Program-made: the position numbers and the translations under genes
Assembly: GCA_021464245.1 (NCBI GenBank)
Contig: JADCRB010000043.1
Coordinates: 338,168-402,167, forward strand
Source: Carallia brachiata
Taxonomy: Eukaryota > Streptophyta > Magnoliopsida > Malpighiales > Rhizophoraceae
Reading direction: 5' to 3'
DNA length: 64,000 bases
The notes under the pieces: generated by a model
Seen by the model: only the letters and a program-made list of their open reading frames with translations
What the model was told of the DNA's origin: nothing
Databases searched by the model: none
Shown: piece after piece, positions 21,771 through 35,900 of the stretch
Layout of the letters: each line of letters begins with the position of its first letter
How positions within the stretch are numbered: the stretch's first letter is position 1

Positions 21771-24700
21771 TCAGAGCCAATTCATAACAAGCATCCGGAG
21801 ATGCGGGTCAGGCCAAAGACCGGCCTTTTCAAATGCTGGATCATATACTCCACTATTTTTGAACAACCTGCGAAGAAAATGATCCCTTCTATGTTAATTT
21901 ATTATCCATCATCGAGGAAATTCTATATGGTATCAGTATACCCTTAAAAAAAAAAAAAAAACACATATGATCAAACAATATTTTAAGCCTTGTGTTTTTA
22001 ACACAATTGTTCGGAACATTCTGTTGAGATCCTTTGATCTGTTTCAGGTCCGAGTCCTAATAATTTTGTTCTCTTTAAAACTCAAAAACAGGAAAAAAAA
22101 TATCATAATGAAAATTCAAAAAAGGACCTTCGTTTGGGAGCATTGGCAGCATTAGAGGTGCCTTCGTCTGCTGGAAACACCTTGTCTTGGGTTGTGGATA
22201 ACTTCTTCCTCTACAGCAGATGAAAGAAGAAGGAGAAAAAACAAGTAGTGAGTACTTAATTACCAATTTGATTCTTCAACAAATAATTGGTAAAACACTC
22301 ATGGAGTTTGACCTTCGAGCGTCTAGATGACGAAGAGGATTCTGAGTCCTCAGATTCCGGTCGGCTCCTTCTCCGACAGGGTCCAGCAGAAACGTTTGCA
22401 TTCTGACGGAAACATATTGCAACAAAGTAGTCAGATCGTCTTGGAGCTAATGTGTTGTCTACGTATATCAAAGTTATGAACAGACATAACAGATAGAAAG
22501 GAAAATTATACATCTTAATTGGGATTAAATTGGTCAGAATTAACAAGCACTCCCTCCATCTCGTAATTCCCAGTTTCCTTCTAAATATATGCAAGATGGG
22601 AAAAGGAGAAAAAAAGGTTGTAGAGCAGTTAAAAAAGAATTTACTTGTTGATTCAAGGCTGCATTCAACAGGCTGTCATGGGAAGTGTCCAGTATAGGAT
22701 TCTTGCCATTTCTTCTTGTTCCGTTCATGGCTTCCTCGGATTCCTGAGCCTGCTGCCTGTTTATAGAACGACAGGTTATCTGGTTTACTTCCTCGTTTCT
22801 TCTTTTTTTTTTTTTTTTTAATATAAAAAAGCTCTTAATATGTCCAAATTCAGGAAAAATATAAATTAAAATGTTCTACCGAAGAGCTGGAAAAAAAAGG
22901 AATTTTTTTTTTTTGCATATTAATCGTTCATTGATTTGAAATTAAAAAAGGAAATGCGTACATGTAAAAATGTTAACAGGAAATTACATCAAAATTTGGT
23001 ACAAAGGAGAGTTAGAAGAGTTTGACCTTGTTGGCACAGTGTTCTCTAGATGAGGCTCAGCAAGCCCGACGGTCACAGAAGCGTTATGAATTTGTCCTTG
23101 AGACGAAGGAATTTGGGTCCTGAGAATATACCCCGGCAACGCTGATGATGATGATGGTCGAATGGAGCTGCTCTGTTGTGGACCGATTCGGATTGGACCG
23201 CCCAGATTCATGCGGCGCACTTGATCAAGTTGACCCCTTGAATTGTGGAGCCTGAAATTTTTGTTCACAAGTACTGAGCAAAGTTGGAACTAGTTATCTT
23301 CATATTGACACTGGATCATTGGTTAAAGGTAAACAATGATCCTGAATCTACTGAAGAATAAAGGCTGTTGGGGATTGGGTGACGAAAAAATGAAAAATTA
23401 AAAAAAAAAAAAAAGATTATACACTCACCTTGGCATTCTTTGGATTGGCTGACGGCGGCGATGATGCAACGGTAGAGTCCTGATTTTCCAAAAAGAGGAA
23501 AGGAAAAAAAAAAAAAAAAACGAAGCAAAGAAAAGAAAAGGCTTTGTTAATGAAACAATAGATTGATTCTGCCTATATTGCTTACATTCAATGCCATTTG
23601 AAATAAAGCAACATTTATACGATTTTTTTTTAAAAAAAGGGGTGCAAAGATGAGATATACAGTGAAGTTGATTGCAGCCTAGAATTAGGACCAGGCAATG
23701 AAGAGTTGGGATACTGGAAATCGAGTACCCCGTGAGTCCGATGGGAGACATAAGGAGTCCTAAGTTCACAAACCAAAAAAAAAAAGATATCAACTTCAGT
23801 CAATTATACTTAATCAACTCTGCAAACAATTGCGCATCTTTAATAATTAATATGGGAATAAACCACATAAAATTACTGTGACAGAAGACTACATACCCCA
23901 AAGATAAAAAAGACGGCCCTGGCAGGTTGCTATTAAAACCTTGCGGATTGTATGCATTCGACACCATATGGTTTTGATAATTCGGATTTGTGAACTGCTG
24001 GGGCCTGTAATCACAAGATTAATTACTTCCCTGTTTCTGTGCATGCCAATTATAATGAACAGTATAATGTTAAAAAGATAATGACATGATACATTTTTTG
24101 AGCGATAAACACGTACCAAGGTTACATAGAGTGTCAAAAAATGTGCTATTTTATTATTATGCTTATGTAAGATTACTTTAACAAAAAAAAAAAAAAAAAA
24201 TTCTTTGTGGCTTACCTTAAAGGCATCCAAGGTCCTTGTAGCATAGAGTTGGCACTTCGAGGATGAATTATATTCGATGCCATAAAATGGTTGTGCTGGG
24301 GCCTAATTCAAAATTTACAAAATCAATATACAGATTATGAGTTCGAATTTATAATATCCCTAGCAGAGTGGTTCAAGGACAAGAAAATAAGAACTTTATT
24401 CAATTCACAATATAAAAACCAAATTAATACCCAGATGGAAGCAAAGGCCTGTAAGGAGGACTATTGTTAATAGGAGTCCAATTTGGTTGTTGTTGGTTCA
24501 TCCAGGGTGAAGTCTTTCCATTTACAATTTCTGTCCCCATCTGCCGACAACATACAATTAATTTAAGGCTGTAGCCAAAATCAATGACACTGTTGCAAAT
24601 TGGCAGCATAATATTAATTATTATTATTATTATTATTATTATTTTTATTTTTTTGAACAGAAAAATTATATTCATGGCATCCCTAACGATAAGGGCACCC

Positions 24701-27189
24701 AAAAGCAAGACAAACAGCTCATACAACTTTGAGAATCTATTACAAGTTCAAAATATTATTATTCAAAGCAGTAAATGTTAATAGAAGTAAATGTTTCACC
24801 ATAATTAATTATATTCACCATAATATTAATTATAAAGCAGTAAATGTTTCGATAGAATTATTAATGTACTTAAACAATAAGTACTAACTATTGTTTTAGG
24901 ATATTGAGACGCATAAATGGGTGCTTGTTGAATGTGGCTCCGGATCGTATTGTTGCTTGCCATGTTTTGTGCCAGTGGACCGATACAAACTGGAGCCATC
25001 CATTGAGGCCTACACCAATAACAAGCATGTAATGAGCGACTATATAATTGGACACACATAAAGAATTACGAATGCAATGAATTGTATATGTGCTCTTATA
25101 TATTATACAATCTTATGCCAAAAATGCTAATAATAATGTGAAGGGAAAGAGAAAAAAAAGAAAAGAAAAGGGGAAACTAGCTAAAGAAGAATGGATAATT
25201 GAAGCATGATTGAGGGAATGAAAGAAAAAGCATACGAGAGAAAATCATTTTGGAATGGATTTTGTGGTTGAGCATTAGAGGCATTCATGTTCACCCAGTT
25301 GCCGTCTGGTTGTGAAGGAAATGTTGACTGAACACCGCCATTTTGTTGTATCAAGTCCACCTAATTATCACCAAACTCAAAATAAGCCATGTAATATGCT
25401 ATTTTACGAGGTGATAATAATAGATCAAACCAAGTGACAAATAGTGAGGTTGGCTCCATAGAACTACAGGAGGACCCCATAGTTTGACCCACATTTGTGG
25501 AACTTCCGACCAGAGGGTCAAAGGCCGAGTATGGAGATGGCAGATTTTCCTGATTAGAGTTTCCATAAGCAAGAAAGGATTCACTTTCCCTCAGTATTTC
25601 CGGTTCTAGAAGCCCCTGTGATGGAAATCAATGTCAAATATGGAAAATTTAAAGCCAAAAAGGCAACAGTAATTGAGAAACAAAGACAGATTATAATACA
25701 ACTAGAAATAACTAATATTTGGTTACCTCAGGATTAAGGAATTGAAGATGAAGGTTTCCAGAGGTTTGAAGGGTCTGAGGCTGCAAGCATCAAAAGAAGA
25801 ACAATTGATAAGAAATAAGTCAAAAGGTTTTGCAAGTGCTGTTGAAAAAAGGGGGCTGAAATTGTGTTGTTTAGATCTACACAATAACATAACGCGGGAC
25901 AGAAGTATAAAAGGGAAATTTCCATTTTATTGATCGAAATTGATATATTTATATGATTTGGCATTTCCTACTGCCTACAATATAGAAAATTGATAATTCA
26001 CAAGTGAAAAACAATTTGAATGAACTTAGAAAGACATGTTTCCAACAAAAGCCAAACATATATTTTAGGCATGAGTTAAATTAGGGTATAAACGAATTAA
26101 TTTTATATTTTATAGTGTAGTTACTGATTGTGCTTGACTTATACCCTTATTGGACAATATGGTTTTGGCGTCCCCATGACTGGGATACCAAATGAAGGCT
26201 GAGGCATGGTTGTTGCATTAGCAAGTGAAGGATCTGGTATGTTGGTGCTGATTATATCGTGATTTCCTAAGACGCTTGAACTCGCGCTCAACACATCATT
26301 ATTTCCGGCCACGGGCGTTTGGTTCTCGTGGTGCTGACCATAAACAAAGATAAAATGATTATTATATTGTCAAAAAAAAAAAAAAGAACTTCAATAATCA
26401 AAGCCACCATAACTAAAGTTTCACAAAATGGTTAACAAATCCAAGGAAAAACATTAATTAAGTACAATATTGTTACTATTAATATTTCTTTGTTAGTGAA
26501 ATCATATTTTAGGGTAGATAAAAAAAAAGGGTAGATAAAAAAAAAAAAAATCATATTGCAGAGAGATTGGTGTTAAGCAAATTATGCTACCATAATCGGA
26601 GGGTAACTTTGTTGTACTGTCACTGACAGAGGACTAAACAATGATGATCCTGCAGGCTGTGCTAAATTTTGTACATTCTCTTCCATAGAGTTTAAGAGAT
26701 CAATGTTTGTCGATGTTGCTCGATTTTCTGCCATTGGTGGTGCCGGATAGTTGGCACCTGACGCTCCTAAATCTCTAATCTCCTGTTAATGAAATTTCAA
26801 TATATAATCGGCGAAATTAAGGTTTGGATACTTCTGTCATCAAATTGAAATAATATACTCTTGTGGACTAAATATATAAATACTGCAAATAGGTAACAAC
26901 CAAGTTAATTATATTGTTATTTCCTAATTGAGAATTAAAAAGAACTTCAAGGTGAAATTTAAAATTATTTATTTCACATTATTATATCGGAAAAGAAAAG
27001 ATTACCATTTTTGCAACTCAAATTATAGATATTCAAATGAATTGTGATACTTACATTTGTGATTTTTGCAGTTAGTTCACTTGCAAAGGCTTCAATAGTG
27101 TCACCATGAAGCAGCTGACTAACCAAATCATAGTCAATATCGATGTCATCAAAAGAAAAGTTTTCGTTCCCCGCTGAATTAGGCTCCAT
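21771..27189 (-). CDS. Array copy 1: unknown Asn/Gln/Pro/Ser-rich protein, exon 5 donor deleted
   Basis: Coding exons (minus): E1 27195-27055 (ATG 27189), E2 26782-26591, E3 26333-26145, E4 25780-25727, E5 from 25615, E6 25360-25236, E7 25009-24889, E8 24540-24431, E9 24302-24216, E11 24004-23897, E12 23759-23661, E13 23479-23429, E14 23251-23003, E15 22756-22645, E16 22402-22313, E17 22210-22128, E18 21867-21771. All phases close. A deletion of about 43 bp near 25445 removes the end and donor of E5; reading on meets a stop at the E6 acceptor. Skipping E5 (65 codons in copy 3) would give 633 aa. E10 survives only as about 18 bases near 24118-24135. Visible parts: acidic FDDIDIDYD near the N-terminus, long Q/N/P segments, a basic-serine stretch CRRRSRPE..SSSSSRRSK that may be a nuclear signal, and the tail VYDPAFEKAGLWPDPHLRM. 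No known domain recognised; a nuclear regulator is only a guess. Confidence 0.65.
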
Positions 27190-28917
27190 CGAATCCTAAA
27201 TATTGGGACAACAAGAGCAACAGTCAAATAATGTCCGAGAATAATAAGTTAGCCGCATAGCAAATCATAACAAGCAACATTTCTTCATACGATATTACAT
27301 GAAAATTTGATGTTTTTTCTAGTTTAGGAGCTTTGGTTACTGATAGAGATGGCAAATAGGTAGGTTGGCTTTTGGTACTTATAGGCAGGTTTTATTTATA
27401 TCACATAGACTCTGAAATGTCAAGTAATTTATGAGCCCTTTATCTTTATCTTTTTTTTTTTAAAAAAAATTTGATGGGTATGAGCTCTTTATCTTGATAA
27501 TTAAATTTTTTATTATTCGGAGAAATTAGCAAATAGCAAACGCAAATATAGCATTTGTAAAACATATTCTCCCAACAATTTGGTAAACAAGATTTATGGA
27601 TTGGTGTAGGGGTTTACCATAAAACCCTCCACGAACTCTTTTTTTAGTTGCAATTTCTGTAAAAAAAATTATCACCTGCAAGATGAAATCAATCATTTTT
27701 TCAGACAATGGTCGAATCATAGATGATAGCACCAAAATAAAAATAACTAAGTAAAGATAGAGAGACAAAAAAAAAAAGGCAAGAAGAATTCTTTATCCTT
27801 CTTAAGTATGCTTTTATTTTAATGTTTCTTTTAAAACTTTTGGGTATCATTTTGTACTCTTAGTAACTACTTCATAATGACTGACCCCTTATAATTTAAA
27901 CGTAAAATTGACTTCTTCTATGTGAGGAAGTCTATTGACTATGCTCTGTTCAAGTGCTGAATTTCTAACATGGACAAGGCTTTCCAAGTAGAGAACCATT
28001 TATTAAACATGAAATGAAGACTGATGAGTGATGATGTAATGATTATTTTGAACACATATGCGCGTGGACAAGAGCATGGGGAAAGCTGGTCTCACCATAA
28101 AAGGAACTTGAGAAATGTAACCATAGACTGAGCAAGTTCGCTGGATTTGCTCCACAATAAGACGCAAAAAAGAATTTTTTTTTTTTTTTTTGGTTTAAGT
28201 AACTTAGACTGACATTCAAACTCTAAATTTTCAGTTATGGAGATGCCTTAATTTTTTAAAAGAAATACCCTTTTCGTCAACATGACTGATTTCTTGGCTC
28301 TCTTCTTTGATAAAAAGTTGACTCGACTAATAAAAAAAAAAAGCGTTCCTTGCTAGGGTGTCATACAAGGGCTGAGTCATCTTGAGTCGGCTATCTATGA
28401 CATTAGTATGTAGATTTGATATACACACAATTTTATATGAACAAGATCAAAACAATTTCAGCCTATCAAGAATTCATTTTTTTGATAAAAGCCAAAAGTA
28501 GAAAAGGTGAAAAGTTGAAGACTGAGGAAAAGCATAAATGCATAATGAAGAAGTGAGATCTGTCAATTTTATTAGCAAATCTCCAACAAATCCTAGCGTA
28601 AACCATGTGGGTCAAAATTAGAAAAGGACAAATCAAGCAAAAAGAAAAAAGGACAGATGTACAATTAAAATGAACAAAAATCATGTAGAGTGAAAAAAAT
28701 AAACAACTAAACCCTTTTTTAAGACTATGTCACCTTTGGTCTTGATGCACTCTGGTTAGTATTGATTGGTAGGAACAAGAAGAAGGAACAAGCGAAAGCT
28801 AGAAGATGATATTTGCAAAAAGATAAAAGAGAATATGGTTATGATATTACTTATAAGGAGTGTTAAGATGAGAATTGGGGGTAGGTAATGTGGTAATTGT
28901 GATTGGAAGGAGACATT

Positions 28918-28925
28918 ATTTATAG
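28918..28925 (-). promoter_or_regulatory. TATA box of array copy 1
   Basis: The minus strand reads CACTCTATAAATAAT. A leader exon of about 150 bases follows and ends at 28734 with the donor CAAAG|GTGAC; the leader intron then runs to the acceptor TTTAG|GATTCGATGG at 27196. The same arrangement recurs in copies 2 and 3. In copy 1 the leader frame has an in-frame TAA, so the start must be 27189. Confidence 0.6.
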
Positions 28926-30049
28926 AGTGATATGTAATATGTGTTAATCATAAGTATTAGTTCAAATGGTCACCAATCTTATTTATTAAGAGTGTGACTG
29001 AGAGTTTAACTCTCATCACGTCTAATCTCCTTCCTCTTTGTATAGATTTAAACCTTACCCAAGATTTAAAAAAAAAATATATGTAATATATATCACCAAA
29101 TGAAAGGCATTTTGGCTGCTACAATTTTGACATTGCCATTTTTTTAGGTGTCATAAAAGATAATCTTTAATGCATGTATATGCTATAAGATGGGGAAGGA
29201 AAAGAAAAGGAACTCACCGAACTGTGAGTTTATTGACCCCAAGTTATGCAGACATCATTAAACAAATTACTTGCAATGGTGAAGTAAGAATAAAATTTTC
29301 ACATTAATAATATGTACAACGAAAAAAGCGTGCATTGAAATACAACAGAAGTACAAAAGAGACGGTTTTTGCTAAATATTATGCGTTTAGTGATAAAAAA
29401 GTTGTAGTTAATGATTGTAAAATTTTAGGAGCACGCACAACTTGTCGCGATATTCTTCATTAATTGCTCAAAATATCCTTCCAATATTTTACTCGTTCAA
29501 AAGTATTTTTTACTATTTTGAACACAAGGAGAAAAAATAATTATATTTTCGACTAAAAAATGAATGTTCATGCTATTAAAAGTTCTCTTATAAAGAATGT
29601 TTAGCAACAAATTGAAATAAAATTTACACTAGTGACATTTCTTTGCAAATTAATTAAGTTCTTCTTACGAGGGTCTTATTTTGGGGTACAGTTGAGGACT
29701 TTGTTTCGCCTAATTGTGGGCTAGGATGCCACAGAAACGGCAATCATTGTGCATTTTTACTTCACTAACATAAAGGGATTTTTTTTTCCCTCTCTACAAA
29801 TTCATATGATACTTTTCGACTAATTTTAAGTAAAAACGAACCATAAAAAATTACTTTTGCTCATCTTTTCGAGGTTTTCCTCTTTGTGAAAGTGAACAGA
29901 GAGAGTGAGACGACAAAGAAAAATACCGAATGATTGAAACGGAAGTACCACTCGTGTGTTGCGTTCTAGAAAGAACAAAGTCAAAGGTGTTAGTGGTACT
30001 TAATTTACTTGCCAACGTCTCAGGTATTTTAAGTAAGTCAAAAAAAAAA

Positions 30050-30190
30050 ATATAAAATTTAATTATTGTAGTAATAAAATAATTATTTAATTTATATAAC
30101 GTTATTTAATAATTTATTTATTTTTTTAAAAAATTTAATTATTTATTAATTTATTATTTTATTATTACTTAAAATTATAATTTAATTTTT
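30050..30190. repeat. AT-rich MITE-like inverted repeat (unit 1; relative at about 40970-41110)
   Basis: AAATTTAATTATTGTAGTAA near the left end pairs with TTATTACTTAAAATTATAA near the right end. A related sequence sits at the same place upstream of copy 2, but the matching position upstream of copy 3 (about 58110) lacks it, as expected for an insertion before copies 1 and 2 separated. Confidence 0.45.
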
Positions 30191-32698
30191 TTTGAAAAAA
30201 GAGATAAATTGAAAAAAAAAAAACGAGAAATTTCTTTTTTCTTTTTTTTTTTTCGGTTACGGTTGCTTGCAGAATCTGAAGTCTTTGCAGGCCTTGACAC
30301 GCACTCATGTGATTGGCTGACTGTTTGAAACCAAAGCTCCTTTTCTTTGCTGGCTTGTCAGAGAATGCATTGATGTCTTCTTGTCTGTCCTACGTTTTCC
30401 GTTTCGCTTCTTGTTTCCAAAGGTAGCCCTTCAAAATTAATGGAACAAATCCAACCATCCAACATTTACTCCTAACACGTGAAAAGTCCTCTACTTACAC
30501 ACACACATTTTTGGTGTGTGGTGGGGTGATTTGAGTAACGTTTAATATAAATTATTGGGATTATGAACTCATCATTTTAAAGATTTTCTTTTGCCTACAA
30601 TTTTTTTGAAAAAATGTTGTGAAAAAGCCAAAACAAAAGCATAATCGTAAATACGAACATAAAAATACACAATGATAATTGTTAATTACTTATAATTTTA
30701 CATATATTTGTCTATAATATTCAAAGGTAGAAAAATATTCAAACTGTATTCATTTGTTATATCACCGTAATTAAAAATATTCTTACTTTTGCAGCGTACT
30801 TTCAATGGAAGTAACGTTTAATAATAATTTTATGCCTAATTAGGTGCTATCTTTATTACTCTTGGTTCTTCATTTTGTCCCTTTTGCTTTCCCCAGCTAA
30901 ACCTTTACAAGAAGTACTTAATTGAATTCTTAGGATATGATTAAATTAAAATTAAAATGATATAAATCGTTGGATGATTAAATTTTAAAATTAAATTAAT
31001 AAATACCGTTAAATGATTTATATAACTATTTTGATGTTATCTAACATAAGACTCATGGAATAGAACTCAACCTTTATAAGTTTAATAACTTCTTCTCTTG
31101 ACCTTTTGTTTAATGGAAAGAGCTCTATAGCATATACAAAAGTAGTTATAAGATAGACATGTGAAATCTAAATTATTAAATCGTAATACATGTATTAAAT
31201 TTTAAAATAAATAAATAAATCATTACATTAATTATGTGTTATTTACGTGTCGGACAATACATGTCTTTGTAGTCTTTGAACTTATCTAATTTGATAGGCT
31301 GCATGCAAGACAACGAGGCAATGGTGTCCGTAAGCATAGTCTTACTTTTTCGGAGATTTATGAATGGCGATGATAAAGGCCATGACGGCGGCAGCATATG
31401 AACGAAGGTAAAGACATGGATATTATTTATAGCCAAGAAAAAATCAAGTCACGATAAAAACACTACCACTGTCCACTGTATAAAAACGACGAATAAATTG
31501 AATGGAACGTTTTGAGTTTTTAGTATATTATAATTTAGACGCTAACATTTGAAATATTGTAATTTAAGCTCAATATTTTAATAATTCATAAAAAATGAGA
31601 TTCTTTTTTTTATCTTGATCGAGCTAAATTCAAGGAATATACGAATTGTAAATTTCACTGAAAATTTCTTATTTTGTGGTTACACTATTACCGATAAGTA
31701 ATTATTATATACACGTCATATTTATCTCATATACGTACAAAATACTTTGTAAGGGCCCCATTTATATATTCTTAAATGCGTATATGCAGGCAATTTTACC
31801 GTGTAAATAACATTATCCTTACCAGTAATAAGTGGGCATCGTTATTAATCGAAAAATGATTTGTAGTGGACAAGTCAACGCATGTGGACATAAAGATAAT
31901 GACAGTTGCATTCAAAAAAGGTTTGCAAACGATGCAAGCAGAAGATGCTTTGCTGCCAGTTCACACGGGGAAATGAAATTTATTTGCTTTGGAAAAAAAA
32001 AAAAAAAAGATATCACGTACATGGACTCACTATCGATTTTTCTATTCCGATTTTTTTTTTCTTTTCCTTCTTTTATGCTAGATGTAGCATTTAACTAACT
32101 TTCACGTTCTTGTTAGAGTTTAAAATATATTCTATTCTAAAATTTTTTTGGAGCAACTTAATTTTTTGAATTGAATGATTTATTAAAATATTATTAAAAT
32201 TTTGTAATTGATAAATTGTTTGTTTAAATAACAAAATGCTTCACACTTAACTATAAATTTTTACAAATAAGATAAATTTGACTTTTGTTCATGCTTTCAA
32301 ATTAATAAGCCTTTCAGTGTAGAAATATGTTAAAATTTGATGATAAGTCATTATAAAGTTTTATCCAACAACTTAAATTTTTATTTTACGTGATTTCTAA
32401 ACACGATAATGCCTCGATACTTAAATTGGATGATCTTAAAGGCACGTTAATTCCTCAATACTTAAATTGGAGGATCTTAAAGGCACGTTCCCCATTATCG
32501 CGGTAATCTTAAATTACATCGACCCGGATCAACATGGAAATGAAGTTAATTTCTCACCAATTGCACTAATCAATGTTGGTCGCAAATTATCTCAAGACTA
32601 TGATTGGAAATATAAGATAAGAGAGTTGTCAATGTGGTATATAGTCCTGAAATTCAAATAAGTTGGCCTGTAAAGTCAAAAAAATAAAAAACATGTTT

Positions 32699-32718
32699 TA
32701 TATATATATATATATATA
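32699..32718. repeat. (TA)n microsatellite
   Basis: Uninterrupted TA run just downstream of array copy 2. Confidence 0.9.
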
Positions 32719-32913
32719 AGAAAGTCAATGTAAGATTTTGAGATGTAGTAATTAAGAAAGAATTTCATTACGCAAAGCCATATATTTCATCAACCGATAT
32801 TTAACCGTTTATCTTTTTTTTTTTTTTTTTTCAATTATCAAATGATTTATATTACTTTTTTTGTTACTTATATATTGTTACCTAATATTTCTCAAGACAA
32901 TTACATATAGGAA

Positions 32914-35900
32914 TTACAGCCAATTCAAAACAAGCATACGGAGATGCGGGTCAGGCCAAAGACCGGCCTCTTCAAATGCTGGATCATATACTCCACTATT
33001 TTTGAACACCCTGCAAATAAAATGATCCCTTCTATGTTAATTTATTATCCATCATCGAGGAAATACTATATGGTATACCTTAAAAAAAAAAAACACATAA
33101 TCTAATAATATCATAAGTCTTGTGTTTTTGGTACAACTGTTTGAGACACCTTATTAGAATTTTTTGATCTGTGTTCGAGTTCTAATAATTTAGTTCTCCT
33201 TATAATAAAAAATTTGAAAAAGAAAAAACAATATAAAAAAAGGACCTTGGTTTGGGAGCATTGGCAGCGTTAGAGGTGCCTTCGTCTGCTGGAAAGTCGT
33301 ATACCAGCACCTCGTCTTGGGTTGTGGATAATTTCTTCCTCTACAGCAGATGAAAGAAGAAGGACAAAAAAAAAAGTAGTGAAGTACTTAATTACCAATT
33401 TGATTCTTCAACAAATAATTGGTAAAACACTCATTGAGCTTGACCTTCGAGCGTTTAGATGACGAAGAGGATTCTGAGTCCTCAGATTCCGGTCGACCCC
33501 TTCTCCGATTGGGTCCGGCAGTGACGTTTGCATTCTGAAGGAAAAAAAATTGCAACAATTAGTCAAATCGTTTTGGAGCTAATGTGTTGTCTACATATAT
33601 CAAATTTAAGAAGAGACATAAATTGTAGAGCAGTTAAAGAAGAATTTACTTGTTGATTCAAGGCTGCATTCAACAGGCTGTCATGGGAAGTGTCCATTAT
33701 AGGATTCTTGCCATTTCTTCTTGTTGCGTTCAGCGCTTCCTCAGATTCCTGTGCCTGCTGCCTGTATATTGAACAGCAGGTTATATGGTTTACATCCTTG
33801 TTTGAAAAAAAAAAAAAAAAAACTCAAATATCCTGAATGTCTAAATTCAGGAAAAATGTAAATTAAAAGTTTCAATCACAAGAGCTGAAAAAAACAGATT
33901 TTTTTGGCATATTAATCGTTCATTGATTTGAACCCTGAAAAAAGGAAATTCTTACATGTAAAACTGTAAAAATGTTGAAAGGGGGCGAAGACGAGTCGAG
34001 GACAGAGGCTGTGGACCACAGAGGGGCCAGAAGCGCATCTTTCCCTATGCAAAACGCGTCTTCCCTCCCAACTTTTTATCATTTTTTATTCAATTGTTTT
34101 TATTAATTTTATTGCCACGTCATTATGGCTGCTCTCACGGCTTTCGCTCTCTGCCCACTGAACTTTTTCCAATGTTAAAAGGGCAAGAGAAAAAGTTACT
34201 GCACAGTACGGTCATATCGCGTAGGAAGAAATGCAAATTATTATTAATAAAATTGTAACTGTATTAACAATATGTGTAAAAATATTTCTCTAGAGAAAAA
34301 AATTTTTAAGTTAAAAAAATATTTTTTTTTTTGCTTATATCATGTATGACTTACATTTTTAAATTATAGACTAATACTTATATAGTTTAGGGTTTAGTTT
34401 TATTTTTTTTTATATTTTATGAATATAATTACACTAAATTTAAAGTTTGTTGTATTTTGTTAGCAGGGTATGCCCTAAATGTGCAGATGCAGGTCAGAAA
34501 CCAAGCTCAAAAGGAAATTACATCAAAATTAGGTACCAAGGAGAGTTAGAAGATTTTGACCTTGGTGGCACGGAATTCTCTGGACGAGGCTCAGCAAGCC
34601 CGGAGGTCACAGAAGCGCTTTGAATTTGTCCTTGAGAAAACGGAATATGGGTCCTGAGATTATACCCCGGCAACGCTGATGATGATGATGGTCGAATTGA
34701 GCTGCTCTGTTGTGGACCGATTGAGATTGGATGGCCCAAATTCATCCGGTGCACTTGATCAAGTTGACTCCTTGAATTGTGGAGCCTGAAATTTTTGTTC
34801 ACAATTAAGCTTAGAACGATATCTTAGCATGACAGGTACTGTGCAAATTTGGAACTAGTTATCTATATATTGACACTGGATTATTGGTTAAAGGTAACAT
34901 TAAACAATGATCGAGAATCTAATGAAGAATAAAGGCTGCTGGGAATTGGATGACGAACAAATGAATAATCGCACTCACGTCGGCATTCTTTGGATTGGTT
35001 GACGGCCGCGATGATGCAAGGGTAGAGTCCTGATGTTCCAAAAAGAGAAAAAAAAAAAAAAAAACGAAGCAAACAAAAGAAAATGTTTTGTTAACGAAAC
35101 AATAGATTGATTGTGCCAATATTGCTCAAATTCAATGCAATATGAAATAAAGCAACATCTATACGAATGAAAGAAAAGGGTGCAACAATGAGATATACAT
35201 TGAAGTTGAAGGCAGCTCAGAATTAGGACCGGGCAATGAAGAGTTGGGATGCTGGAAATCGAGTACCCCATGAGTCCCATGGGAGACATAAGGCGTCCTA
35301 TATAAGTTCAAATAAATAAATAAAACTCATTTATACTTAATCAACTCTACAAACAATTGCACATCTTTGATAATTAATTTGGGAATTAAACACATGAAAT
35401 TACTGTAACAGAAGACTAAATACCCCAAAGATAAAAAAGTCGGCCCCGGCAGGTTGGTATTAAAACCTTGCGGATTGTATACATTCGACACCATATGGTT
35501 TTCATAATTTCGATTTGTGAACTGCTGGGGCCTGTAATCACAAGATTAATTGTTATGCTTATGTAAGATTGCTGGAAAAAAAAGCTTCTTAGTGGCTTAC
35601 CTTAAAGGCATCGAAGGTCCTTGTAGCATAGAATTGGCATTTCGGGGATGAATAATATTCGATGCCATAAAATGATTGTTCTGGGGACTAAATTCAAAAT
35701 TTACAATAACAATATACAGATTACGAGTTTGTATTTATAATATCCCTAGCAGAGTGGTCCAAGGACAAGAAAATAAGAAATTATTCACTTCACGATATCA
35801 AAACCAAATTTGTACCCAAATGGAGGCAAAAGCTTATAAGGAGAACTGTTGTTAATAGGAGTCCAATTTGATTGTTGTTGGTTCATCCATTGTGACGTCC

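Larger units (their letters stand above)
28930..32910. other. Intergenic part of array unit between copies 1 and 2
   Basis: AT-rich DNA homologous to 39650-44650 and 56660-61530. I see no gene; open frames at 31239-31436 (minus), 31832-32098 and 32467-32661 (plus) are not conserved as coding between units. It preserves the empty sites of the SINE (near 31800-31830) and hAT-like element (near 30490) found in the next unit, and holds a MITE-like inverted repeat at 30050-30190. Confidence 0.5.

Noticed and set aside
22984..23268. Gene end at the TAA that closes the exon 14 open frame of copy 1
   Set aside because: All four copies keep a GTACC donor in phase before this stop, and the four exons downstream continue in phase to a conserved C-terminus, so the gene runs on to 21771.
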